The notes under the pieces: model-generated
Seen by the model: only the letters and a program-made list of their open reading frames with translations
What the model was told of the DNA's origin: nothing
Databases searched by the model: none
Translations under genes and position numbers: made by a program
Shown here: positions 14,401 to 26,900 of the stretch, piece by piece
Numbering within the stretch: the stretch's first letter is position 1
Layout of the letters: every line of letters starts with the position of its first letter
DNA from: Chondrosia reniformis
Lineage: Eukaryota; Porifera; Demospongiae; Chondrillida; Chondrillidae
Assembly: GCA_947172415.1 (NCBI GenBank)
Contig: OX359191.1
Coordinates: forward strand, 8,665,130 to 8,729,129
Direction: 5' to 3'
DNA length: 64,000 bases

Positions 14401-15336
14401 CTGATGATACTTCTATCAACTTAAAGTTACAAAAGAAAAATTATCAACAATTAGTACACTTGTATAAAGTCTCACTTACTATGAAGTTGCAATTTACACA
14501 CATAAGCATGGCTGTGAGAAAACCTGCTCCCTCAAGGTTAGTGAGACTGACACGTCTTATGAAATTATTAGCACAAAAAATGTGTCTGTGTCATGAGATG
14601 ATCAAAGTGAGCAATTATAATAGACGCAGCCAAATGATTAATTAAGTACAGAGACCATGCTATTTGACAATAGCTTTAAAACAATATATGGAATAAGAAT
14701 TTTTAACAGAGCACTATATAGGAAATTAAAGAGATATGTATACAACTACAAATTGCAGATTATTATTGTTTGACCAGGAAACCCCATCAGCTCATAAGGC
14801 GCTGGGGGACCTGGGGGAACTGGAGAAATACACTATCAATTAGGACTTCACAGTTAATATATATATAGAATATGCATTGTATAATTATATCTTGGTAAGC
14901 TATACATACGCAATGCAAGCTGCACATAACATTTACCGTACGCGTATGAATAGAATATTAAGGCTTCGAGTTGCCGATTCCTAATAACATTAACAGCCCA
15001 TCTGTATTGCAAATATGTAGGAAACCCTATTCGATAAGCCTTCGAGTAGGCAGGTTATGTCCTTTACAGGCTCACCTTTCCATCCATGCCCTTCTCGTCT
15101 GCAAATAGTCTGCGATGATCCTTCATCAAAGAGCAGTGTCGCGACAGTAAGAACGAGGCATTGAAGGACAGAGAATCGTTCCTTTCACACAGGAAGACCA
15201 CACTACCACAAATCCACAACCTCTGTCGTTCCTTAGCGACTGGCGAAGCTAGAGCTCTGGCGGATCCCTCTTTGATGTCGCGCTGCTTCCAAAGACGATA
15301 CAGCTCCATGTTGTGTAGTATCTGTGTCGCCTTCAT
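2418..15336 (-). CDS. RasGRF-like Ras guanine nucleotide exchange factor (PH, DH, PH, RasGEFN, RasGEF)
   Basis: A gene of about 23 exons. Exon 1 (15076-15336) joins in phase to 13340-13446 (ending EKWTNWIEKMKNVG), together resembling an N-terminal PH domain, then to 10707-10902 and 9513-9616. The DH (Rho-GEF) domain spans about 9003-7514 (LYLSERAYVRSLYSLVYNY; later LKKLLMKPQER). A second PH follows at 7240-5454. RasGEFN starts in 5366-5088 (SISELFNFLTD, DYVRTFLITYHLF). The CDC25-type RasGEF domain runs from about 4372 to 3200 (EQLTLLEHETFGNIKSL, NFNAVFEITLALLSS, AVPYIGAFLSQLVSLEEG). A serine-rich tail (2726-2418) ends DVTQV. This order matches RasGRF1/2, which activate Ras and Rac; SOS lacks the N-terminal PH. 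A helix in 9616-9513 may be a weak IQ-like segment. Individual exon ends are approximate. The donor of the exon ending near 7132 is overrun by a tandem array. Confidence 0.85.
6460..7132. repeat. 28-bp minisatellite copied from an exon end plus splice donor (RasGRF-like gene)
   Basis: About two dozen near-identical units of 28 bp (some 32 bp with an extra GTAC) fill this stretch. On the minus strand each unit ends GGGGAAG followed by GTAGG. The exon that ends here reads CCCCAGCAACATCATCAAGG, then AAG and GTAG, so the unit is a diverged copy of the exon's last bases plus its donor. Open frames through the array on both strands are artefacts of its repetition. Confidence 0.9.
11834..12018 (+). 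repeat. Interspersed repeat family A copy
   Basis: It contains CTTACATGCTATG, CCTATAGGGAACTAAACC, GAGAGCTTTGGATGAGGATA and CACTGGGCCAGACAGC in order, inside an intron of the RasGRF-like gene. The 160-codon plus frame here (11852-12334) is formed largely by the repeat. Confidence 0.88.
12549..12600. repeat. Short tandem repeat (10-bp CATCACATGA unit)
   Basis: About five units of ACATCACATG lie in an intron of the RasGRF-like gene. No other function is visible. Confidence 0.8.
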
Positions 15337-15803
15337 AATAAGGCCGCTGCGGTCTCTAACTTAATATAAATAGGTTATATCTCAGAACGACTAATAACCT
15401 GATAGCTTGCGATTAAGAGATTAACTTCCTGTAAATGCGTTTTTATCTCTACTATACCCGGAAGCTATTTTCAAGGCAACCTTCACAACAATAAGACCAT
15501 TTCTGTGGTAATCTCCAGAAAAGGAGACGTTACCATTTGAGGAACAAATGTTTTTAATACAAAGGTTAACACCATCTATAGCTAGGAGTCTTCCCACATA
15601 TTGACAAATTTAAGTTTCACAAACATATCACACAATATACAATATACAGTCCATGTGATGTATTTAAAGGTGATATATTAGATTGGTATTACAGAAAAAA
15701 AAGAAATATTTATATCATAGTTCTGTGGGTAATGCTAACACTCTCCAATAGTGAAAAAAGTATGTATTTGAGGAAATAAAACATTTTAGAGTATAGAAAA
15801 CTC
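15337..15803. other. Intergenic spacer between the RasGRF-like start and the claudin-like stop
   Basis: About 470 bases upstream of the RasGRF-like first exon and downstream of the claudin-like stop. It should carry the RasGRF-like promoter and the claudin-like 3' UTR. No open frame or clear motif was seen. Confidence 0.5.
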
Positions 15804-17811
15804 TCAGTCATCATCATCACTGCTTGTATTTGTAGAACCATCCATCTGAGCAAGGGGCTTATAGTCAACTTCTTCTATATCAGGACCACCCCTGTGTCTG
15901 CACAGCCTATAAATACCAACAACTATGAAGTAGAGCCCCGCTACCACACTAAGTATGAAGGCAACCCAGCCAATAGAGTAGGACCAACCGCTCTTCCTGT
16001 ATTCTGAGAATGTGCCACTGTAGGCAGCCAGGCCTATCATCAGCCAGACACCTGAGGATATAGGGAAACACACTCACTGATGAACTGATTGTAACTTGAT
16101 ACACATATAAAGTAACATGAAACATCACAACCTGGCATAGTGGGCAGCATAAATAAATTTACCTTAATACGTATGTCACATATCACAATTCTACCAAAGC
16201 CATGCCACAACACAATAGCCACATAATATTGCACATATGCAGCAATGAAATACAAATATTCTATATAATTCATTATTATACACAGTAAAATGTGGAAAAA
16301 AAAAACAGTTTAATAATTAGATATGTCATGACTTATTCAGGAAGGTATGATTAGGTGGTTCTCACTGGCTGATGAAACTGTTCCAGCCCCCAGGGACACA
16401 CCCAGAGACACTCAGGGATACTTCAGGTGTGTAGTCTGGTATCTTTACATACCAATTTACACAGCCTTTCATCAATTACAGGACACTGTCTGGACAACCT
16501 TTAACAACTCCTCCTCCTTAATAGGGATCCCAGGCTGGTGACCCTTAGCACATCCCAAACAGTTATGGGACACAAACAGAAAAGCTAGTCCTGTGATATT
16601 TTAGAATGCCACACCAAAGTATATTTCCACACACCAAAATATTAACCATATATGGTAGCCAAACACTTCATCATTAAGGACTACACTATTAAACTTAATT
16701 ACCCTGAAGAAATATGTTATCATTAAAATATTAATTAAGACCTCTGGAAGACAGTTTAAAGTTACAGATTTCAAGGCTCTGTTACGACACACTAGCGTAG
16801 TGATAGTCAAACCGCAAGTGTTTTCTTCATAGAATGGTACAGCCAAACACTATTAACCCTTTGTCACATCAGGTAGACAGTCAACATTATTGGTTAGCAC
16901 TCTCTAGTATGCTAGACGTTTTATAAATATATGACTTGAGAATCAAGGGGTCTAATCCTACACTATATACTGTTATAATTAAGTGACCTACCTTCACCTA
17001 CTAGCAGCCAGGAAGTCTAGGAGAGGACTGTAGAGCTAGTGACTGGAGTGTAACAGTTAGTTTCACCTGTTAACCAACAGTGACTGAACATAGACTTGAA
17101 AAGACTTCAAAAGCCGTGCAAAATGAGCACATCCAATGTACTGAAAAACTGGTAACCACTCAAAACCACAACTTCTGGACAATCACAACAACATGTTTTA
17201 GCAGTCATTTAACAAAAAGACTTATAGAGTATTTTATATAGAAACACATATTAAACTAACTGTATAAATGATGCATTTAAAAGAGCATATACAATAGAGG
17301 CTGAACAGTGATGTACATATTAATATATAGATATCATATATACTGACATCATTATCATCTACTCTATGACACCATTAACAGGGTCACTTTAGAAATAACA
17401 AGATAAATAAGAGAGCTGACTGTACAACCTGTCAGAACTGAGCTCAGTGGGAACAGACAGAATAATATATACTTTAGTTGTGTAGAACATACTGGTAACT
17501 GAAATGTAGCACTCCTTACATCTGATCCCATACCTACCTACATGAAAAATCTAAGATACCATTTTCCTACATGCTATGCCTATTCTGTAAAATATTATTG
17601 TATTGCTGTGTGCCACGAGAACAATATTGAAATTAAACAGATAACTCCCTTGGAAAGTGCTATTAAATTATGAAGTGTAAACACACGCAAATATGTCCAT
17701 TATTCCCTTTAGAAACTTGGAGGACACAAGGAGGTATGAAATCAAAAGACAAACAAAAGCGCTACACCTCTCTGTAACCAAACCAATGGAAATCATAGGA
17801 AATTATACACA

Positions 17812-17894
<83 letters not shown>

Positions 17895-20307
17895 ACCCCT
17901 TGGCTGATTAATATGTGCCCTGTTTAATTGTGAAATAAAAGTTGTGTCTAAATCAACAGTTTTAGTATCAATTCCCTACAACAACTAAACACTACTACAT
18001 GTTCCTTCTTCATTAGCCAACAAATTGTAGCAACTTTACTCTTAGTACTTCACAAAACATTGTTCCTTCTACAACATTCTCTAGCCTGATGACCTGGTAG
18101 TGTAGATTAGGAGGGGAATCCATCTACATTAAATATTTCATGAATGTAAAACATGTTGTATCCGTCACACTCATTTGTATAATCACTTTGATCCAAGTGT
18201 AACGATCTGCTACAAAGTCAACATCAAGCAGAGGTGACATGTAGGCATGTAACATCAATATAAGAGATTATGTTCACCAGAATTACAGGAATGGAATGAT
18301 TTCAGTTAACCTTTGGAGCATCCATTCCCTAAGACTAACCACAGAAACATAACGTAACATCAGAGATTAAGTACGCACATATAATCTGTTTTGTACTACA
18401 GGAAAATGGACGTGAGGGCAATTCCTCAGTGACCCAAGCTAGTCATAAGGATTATGATCCAGTTTACACAAGCTAACAATGTTAAAAACCTCAGCTACAA
18501 AACACACTGCATACAATTACAAAACACTGCTACTTTGACAAGCGAAAATGTTAAACAGATGGAACCAAAAGAGGGCATATCAACTTACAGAAAATGACTT
18601 TATAAGCTACTGTTAAGTTTAGTGTATCACATACGGTTCACCTTTGCCAGTCACCTATGATATATCTTTACCACAAAGGAGAGGCTGTACTTTGTTCTGT
18701 ATGTCCTTATTAAGCCATGCAATTGGATAAACTGTACATTATGAAGCCTATGGTGGTTGCCTGGGAACGGGGTGGTTGCCTGGGAACGGGCTGATACAAT
18801 AACCAGCAATGAATGGATGGCATATCCCAAAAGTATATTCCATCAATTCATATTCCCTAAAAGTGTGTATGAAGAGGCAAAAGCCATATTATCTGAATGT
18901 TGCAAGTCAATAGAGTTTCTCTGTCTGACATTTCAAGAGGACTGCTGAATACAGCACTAGACACACATGACATGTGCTCCAGGTCCTTTATGATTCACTA
19001 GACTGAGGTGGTGCCTTTTAAATAGAAATTTATATTACTCTCTCAGTGTACAAGAGCTATCAGCACATCATTAAGGAGAGTTTGCTAAATTCAACATAGG
19101 TACTTTCCTACACTTTGAGTTAAGATCACACCTCTGATTAGTAAAATCACAAAAACAATATAATCTGGATTATGCTGCCTGATTTCAAAGGTATAACTCG
19201 AATAATTAGCCTCAAATTTCACATTGGACAGAACGGCTCTTTTGTAATAAACACACTAAAATGTCATTGTTCTAGCTAATGCCTTTTCTCACTCAATAAC
19301 AATACCATACTGGGATTGGGCAGTAAACATTCCCCAGTATACTGCCAATGAATACAGGTGTCTATATATGATAAGCTGAAGAATGTGGTGCGTATTTGGG
19401 GAGAACACACCTTCAACATATTGAGTACCTAATTGTGTATTTTGTTCCCTAAATCTCCTTTGACTTTCATGGTTCTCTAGTGACTGAAGAATTAAGGGTT
19501 CCTCTTTAAGAGACAAACCTTTCAAATTAAAGTGTGGTTTGACGCAAAACTTGGAGCCAAAAACAAATTTCAGTTTTATCAGAGAAAGCAAATGGCCGAC
19601 CATTTGTGCTGTTATTTATCAATTTAAACTGTGATTGCATCATATCCCTTCTAGATAATAGACACAAAAATGGAACATTTAGAAGAGATTAATCTTTCCT
19701 GATCACTGATTAGTAGGATAAATTTGACTTTAATCAGCAGCACAAATCTCATAAAATGGCTGCTATCAGATGAGGTGTATTTCCCTATGCAATCACAGCA
19801 TATGACTGCACATACCTTGACAGATGAAGAGCACTCCACCCGCAACCTGTACCTTTCTCATGATCTGGATCATCGAAACAATAGCAACAATGGCCGCCAG
19901 TACTCCACATACAAGAGCAAATGACATTAATACTCGAGTAGCAGTTAATGAAGCTACAAAATTGATAGGGAAAGTCTATTCATAAACTAACAAGGCGATA
20001 ATTTAATATCGTATACTCTGTATAGTCGTGTAACGTATACTCAAGGGATGGACACAAATAATTTAAGCTTACTTTCGACGCCAGAAAGTGGTAAGCTCCA
20101 GCAGTTTCCTTTGGGGCCTTCCGTACAGTTTATCCATAGTCCTTCATGAGATTGGGAGTTATCTCTCTCGCTAGTAATCCAGTATTGAGTGCCAAACGCT
20201 ATAACTGTCAGTGTTGCTATACTAAAGGAGATCAGCAATTCCATTAGGCGTACTAAGTGTGGCAGTGTTTCTCTTTTAAAATTGTCCCAACAGGTGACCA
20301 ACGCCAT
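15804..20307 (-). CDS. Claudin/PMP22-like four-transmembrane protein
   Basis: Three exons fit in phase (20073-20307, 19816-19953, 15804-16051) and give about 206 residues. The start MALVTCWDNF is chosen because it precedes the first hydrophobic helix (LMELLISFSIATLTVIAFG). The first extracellular loop holds the family signature W...GLW...C...C (QYWITS, GLWINCTEGPKGNCW). Helix 2 is VLMSFALVCGVLAAIVAIVS, and helices 3 and 4 are in the last exon (VWLMIGLAAYSG; GWVAFILSVVAGLYFIVVG). The cytoplasmic tail ends in a run of acidic residues (SSDDDD), with no PDZ-binding YV as in many claudins. This family includes claudins, EMP/PMP22 and related membrane or junction proteins; the exact member cannot be assigned. 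The second intron is about 3.8 kb and holds a CA microsatellite. Confidence 0.8.
17541..17592 (+). repeat. Short interspersed repeat family A fragment
   Basis: It matches the family start AAAAATCTAAGATACCATTT and CCTACATGCTATGCCTATTC, then diverges. It lies in the claudin-like intron. Confidence 0.85.
17805..17890. repeat. CA/AC dinucleotide microsatellite
   Basis: About 40 AC units with two interruptions, within the long second intron of the claudin-like gene. Confidence 0.95.
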
Positions 20308-20999
20308 TTTGTAGATTGTAATATTAGTGAACCACAAGTATCTCATACACACTCTCTCTAGCTATATATTGTCATACATGGATATCAAACATGCGGTAAC
20401 CCTTTGCCTGTAAAAAGTGGCTCTTAAAGTATATTTATTTGTACTCAACTGCTACGTAGGCCTAGTTCTTGGTCTAAATCAGTGACCTCAGAAACTTGAA
20501 TGTACCAGGAGTGTATTTTAATATGCATAATATTATGGTACATTAAAAATGTAGTTAGATAAAAGTGAGTTTGTTGTTATTCGATGACTCTTCCTCTTAA
20601 AAGAACAAGTAACTGTTGAGAAGTTTCACTTTTCAGGTTGAGCTGTTGTGTAGAAAGGCACATCAAAAGAGATACAGTTAATTAATTGTATAATAACCAT
20701 ACTAATTGATTTAGTAGCTATGTATATAGTGTCTATCAATTCAAAGGAAAGGCTTCCAATTATTCTAAAATCAGTAGATAAGGGAATACCTTTGGACCTC
20801 CTCAAACATGACATGCCAAATCTTAAGGGGTGAGCACATAGCATGACAGCACCCGATACACACTATACCCTAACCTAGGGTACAGTACAAATTGATATCT
20901 TGTATCAAAGACACTTTTACAATACTCTAGTTAATAATCATATGAGCCAGTTATAATAATAGTAATAATATAGCATACCAAGAAAGGTGAGATGTGCAT
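20308..20999. other. Intergenic spacer between claudin-like start and CFAP74 end
   Basis: About 690 AT-rich bases. It should hold the claudin-like promoter and the CFAP74 3' end. A 72-codon minus frame at 20626-20844 has no family resemblance and is probably chance, although a terminal CFAP74 exon here cannot be ruled out. Confidence 0.4.
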
Positions 21000-23900
21000 C
21001 TAGTTGCTTACCGTGCAGCTTGAGTCGACCGTTCCATTCTATATAAGAATAGGATATAACATAGTCTGTGATTGGTCAAAATGGTATAGAATATGGAATC
21101 GCATGAGGACATTAATTGTAATATGTAGATAGTCGATATCTAGTAAACCTAGGTGTTATCCTCTATAACTGTAGGAACAGATTTCAGTTGACTGATTTCA
21201 AGAAGATTGGAACTGCAACTCACTCTCAAACCTTTTGGTGGTGCAAATGAGACGTTGACTAGTTTACTGGTGCCTCCCTCCACTGACCCCTAAAGGTAGC
21301 CACATAACAAACTCAAGAAAAATCTAAGATACCATTTTACTACATGCTATGCCTACTCTGTAAAAGAGCCTATAGGGGAGAGCTACGTATGGATGAAGAT
21401 ACAGGAGGCTTTTCTTCCTTCTTTTCCTTTCTTTCATCTTCTTCTCCACTGGGTCAGATAGCACTCCAATACACCATTTTCCTACATACTATCCATTCTA
21501 GTGTAAAAGGTCTATAGGGAACTAAACCTACGTAGTAAAAGCTTTGGATGTGGATACAATAATCTTCTCTTCCACTGGGCCAGACAGCTGTGTTCTGGGA
21601 CTACTACCCTTCATCAGAGACCCTGAAAGTCTTTCTAAAAGTCCCTTAGATCCTTCACACATACACTAGTTAGTTATATCAGATGTAGGTGTACATGAGA
21701 GGCTAGCTGTATAGGAACCTTGATAGGGTTGATAGTGAAGTGCTTGGCATCAGGTCCTTGTAGTGTTTCAAAGGAGAACTCCCCACCACTCTATGTACGT
21801 ATATATAGTGACACATGTCATTCTTATATAAGCAAGCAGCTCTACATATGTATGCACATACTGATACATACATACATATCTAGATATATGGAGATCAGTA
21901 TTACACACATTATAATACAGGAGGGAACTACTTCATATTTCACAAAAGCAACACACTTAATTACGTATGTTCTACTGAGAGATATAGTAGGATGATATAT
22001 GTGCGAGAAATATCATATACAGTTGACCAGTCATGAGGTGAATACACTTTGGATGAAGCATTAATTCAATTAATGTTTGCAATAAGTCACACCTCCGTAC
22101 AGGACTCTCCAGCTGCACCCTCTACACACTGTATACTGCATTCCTTAAACATAAAGACGTTGAGGTAGGTACAGAATTATATGTAGGATGAGCTGATTAT
22201 TTAGGCCGATGTGACTGGCCTACTTAAGCTTGTACTCCCCTGAGTATTAAACAAGCATACTCCTCTCAACCTACCCATTCTAAAGGTGTTTGCCAGGTTG
22301 CCATGGACTGTATTAGGTAATACGTATACATAGCACATTAAAGAGGTTCTACAGTCAATGCGATAGATCTATGCATCTGTTAAAGAAAGATATTAATTGG
22401 TTTCCCAGTATCATTGCTCAGCGGTTAACGACAGTGCTGACACTTGGCATTAGTTTGTGTCGTAGCTATTCACCAAAGATCTATCAGTATTGTTTTGACA
22501 GTGATCTACACTAGCTAAAGATATCTGTAACTGTATTCATTTATCCACGTACGCAAATCTGTAAGGCAAGAAGGCGCAATGTATATCAATATACTTCTAT
22601 TACCTTGGTACTGGTATTATACTGTATGTATATATGAAATATTACACCTACATGAATGTGATGACCAGTTCTCCCCCGGTCTCACCTTCTTAGCAGTGCT
22701 GGAGCTGGCGGTACCCACAACAATGCACTGCTCAGTAACTGAAGCAGTATCATCTCTCAAGCACCAAACAAATGATAGGCCCAACACCTTTTGATCTACA
22801 CCATGGAGGGAGGCAGAGAAGATCTGGTCTAAAATATACGTATTGCACAACACTCATACATACGCAGATGCATAGCAAGATATTGTGGAATAGAGAAGTG
22901 AGTGTTGAGATGTATACATGTATAGTGTATAGCAGATTTGGCATACTTTTGTTGCTGGATGGTAAGAGTGATTCTGGTACTGCACTTGTAGTATGCTCTA
23001 GTCTGGCAAACATTGTGGAACTCCATGCTTGTCCAAGTACAACAAACATGAACAATGACTAAATGAACATGGAAACAAGACTTAACTATATACATGAGAC
23101 TTACTTTAGCACTACTGCTATATACATATGTATACTTGGTCAAGTTAGGCCCCTCAAAATAACAGGACACAGGAATATCTTACTTTTCCATTGATGAATA
23201 CTTTAGCTCTAGTACAATACTGCAAACTTGGGTGATCAGGGTGGAAGGACACTTCAATGGCTTTGGCAGTTGCTAATTAAGAAAGCATACTTTAAATATT
23301 AGCATACAAATGAGTGTGCATATATAAACAGTGCACATAAAGATTGCATGTATGTAAACAGTATATGTTATGATTGCAAGAATATAAACAGTAAACGTGT
23401 AGACATTCATATCAATCTTACTGGTATTCAACTATATACGTACGTACGTATATCCATATATACACAGGTTTTTGCATAAAAGGCAGCGTCATCTTACCGG
23501 GTTCAATTTCCCCTTTGGTGGGATGGCACTGGAATACAGGTGATCCACTAAGATTGCACACCCCTACACAGCACAGACTGTATACATACCACACCTATCT
23601 ATTCATCTATCTGAATTAAAGGTTACCATTTGTACAACTACATTACCTGGGTTGTCAAAACTTCCATTTTCCAAATTAATTGCAAATGTAATGGCCTGAC
23701 TCATGTTATTGCAGAGCTACGTATATGTAGATAATATGAGCATTTAGCTTGATAGTATACGTAGGTAGATAGAAATGCAGTATTTAGCTTGATAGTATAG
23801 ATAGATAGAACTACAGGATTTAGCTTGATAGTATAGGTAGATAGAACTACAGGATTTAGCTTGATAGATAAAACTACAGTATTTAGCTTGATAGTATAGA

Positions 23901-26900
23901 TAGATAGAAATGCAGTATTTAGCATAATATTTTGTATTTAGCTCAACTCATTGGAAACATGAACTTTACAAACATTGTTGCACGCTATTCTGACTAAAAT
24001 CAAACATTTACTATTGTGACTAATATGCAGAGCTATGTATGTATGTAGATGCTAACATCTTTGCATACCAATGCTATACACGTGGTCCATAGGCAGTCAT
24101 TCATTGGATTACCTTGATAGTGGTGGACATTTTATCCCGGGCTACAACACATCCAAAGTCAATTGCCTCCTTCTCCACTCCCTCCAGTGTCACACTGCAC
24201 AGTATTCCCTGGCCCGTTAACAGCAGCTTGAGGTGAGAGTTCTCAGAGTACTTAAAGTGTACCTGTTCATGGAAGATGCCTGCTTCAGGAGGACTGAAGG
24301 AGAGTACCAGAGGTCCAACTGCTCCTGGGGCCAGTGGCCTAAGAGCGTTGACAACCTCAAAGGGACCCAGGACATTAAGAAATGGAGTGGATATGTCAAG
24401 AGCTTGGTCAGAAATATTCTTAATATATACCTCCTTTAACGTACGTTCACCTGAGGAGGAGGACGGAAGAGACAACTCAAAGAGCACAGAAATCTGATAA
24501 ATAAACTTAAAATATGTAATTTTAATTGCTATGCTTGACTAGTGGAAGTACATCACTAAATACATACCTACTCCTACTTTACACACATATAGGTATGTTG
24601 TATGTATGTACACGTAATCAACTGTACCATACAGATGGTATGTACGTACGTACACCCAGTCTGATTGTGCATTCAGGAGTGTTGCACATGATCAACTTGT
24701 ACCTGCAATGAGGCTACCAAACTCCACTCTGGTGCTCCCATTATCGGACACAACAACCAGAGAGGGACGAATGACCCTCACATCCACGTCCAGAAACACT
24801 ACATCCTCCTCCCTAAAGATATGAGAGGAGAGGGAGAGGTGTGAAGAACTAAAGGAGCTAACGAGAGTGACACAAGAAGGCTCTTAGTTAACCTGTATGA
24901 GACTGACTGGCCGGGAGAGGGTGAAGGGGCGGTGCTGTCACCATCAGTACCAGATGAGATGAAGCACGGTATCCTAAAATGGTGTTCTTGTGTGACAAAG
25001 GTGGTCAAGAGGTTTAGCTGAGCGGCAGACATGTAACTCTCTCTGTAAGGCACATCAAGCACAAATATGCAACACGTGTATGAACGCTGTTGACACATAA
25101 ACCACAACAGACAGTATACAGATTATGGTTGTTAGCACATTAAGTAGGTATGTTATTAACACGTCTGTCCTTGAGTTGCACTGCTTACATCAAAATGCAA
25201 ACTCACTTGTCAATTATAGGGACAGCACCTTGATTGGTCTGAGAGATTTGCCTCTCGGCAGGAATCTGACCACTTTTGGGAGGAATGGACTTTCTACCTT
25301 TTCTCTATGCATACAAACACACAAACAGAGAGAAATGCACAGGCCAGTGTTACCTTTCAGCAACAGCTTGTACAAGTACACAGAGGTAATTTGATTTGTA
25401 GGAATGCCCAAAACATATATAGTCAATATACATAGTTATATTAACCAAGATTGTGGACCTAAATAGAGGGTGATCCAACTCACTGTTACTTCCTTTTGAG
25501 CTTCTTCCTCCCTTTTCTGTCTCTCCTCCTCCTGCTTCCTTCTCTCCTTCTCAAGGGCAGCGTCTGCCAATCTCTGAGCCTCAGCCGTAATGTCCTCCTT
25601 ATGAAGCTTTGGGTGAATGTCAAGTTGTACCAGCTTCTTCTGCAACAAGCAACCAGACAAAGTGAGATGTGGGCGCATTATACAATACATTATACGTACA
25701 CAATACATTATACAATACATTATACGTACACAATACATTATACAATACCTACTAATTGATTTAAGGTACATATCCTACGTACATAATTACATTAATTTGC
25801 CACAAAACTCTAAACCTATGTCTTGACTAATTTAATATGAGGGTGCTAATAAAAGATGTAACTTCATTAACGATAAGATACTACAGTGCAATGCACCTTT
25901 AATAAGTACAATGTTCAAGTGACCAAAACATTAGAGTGGTTGTGTACCTCTTTCTCTCTTATCACACCAGATGTTGGACTTAGAGTAATTGGTGCTCCTT
26001 CTGGTACTTTGAAGTCAAACATTAGTGATGGACTTTGTCCTCCCGACTGCCTCTTTGTGTACTCCAGCTGCACCGTCACTGTGGCACTACTGTAAAGTGG
26101 GACCTCACTGATGTACACCGCATTGGACAACAGCTTCACAGGAGGGTCCACACCGTATCCCTTGCAAGGAACAGTGTAATTCCTACATCATCAAGATGGA
26201 TCAAGTTATGTATGAATGCAATATGTATGTACTATATATGCATATATGTATCTAGATATGACACTACTTATACGTACTTCTATATATATACAGTATATAC
26301 GTACGTATATGCTGTATCAACACTAGGTACTATGTACTTGGTATACGAGATGGAGGAGAGGAGATGGTGTAGAGTGTGAACTTACTTTCCTCCAATAGTG
26401 AGACAGTGCAGTTTGTAGAAAAATGCCTAAAATTACAAAGAACACAAAATAGATAATATTAGTAGAGTTGCAGTAGAATTCAGTACAGTTTGCAATAATT
26501 GCATATACGTACTTTCTATGCATGCATACTTACATCTACATAATTAGCCAACATAAGCTAGTTTCATGTAGCAGGATGGAATAGCGTGTGCATGTGTGTT
26601 TATATAAGACTAACTCCTGGCTTATTGGCGGAGACTATCACATCTAAGGTAACTGTCTCGTGTGGCAGCAAAGTAAGGAATCCATTACATGGCTGAATCT
26701 CAACATACTGTAACAGAGAAAAGACAATCAATTCATGTTGTAATGCAGAACATATGACACAAGATATGTGCACGGTAGGTAGGTATATATGCCCGACTGA
26801 ATGTCACCTAACTCAATCACACACTCACAACTCACAGTAGGGAGGTTTACAAATCCAATTTTCTGAGGCAGATCAGAGTTGTTGTACACCTGCAGTTGAC

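Noticed and set aside
18757-18948. 63-codon plus frame in the claudin-like intron
   Set aside because: No homology or splice context; length is within chance.
20626-20844. 72-codon minus frame, possible last CFAP74 exon
   Set aside because: No clear acceptor or ASH-domain pattern; a nearer stop at 21000 fits the preceding exon phase.
25679-25750. Short ATTATAC/CAATACATTATACGTA repeat
   Set aside because: A small local AT-rich repeat in a CFAP74 intron; nothing more than low complexity could be supported.
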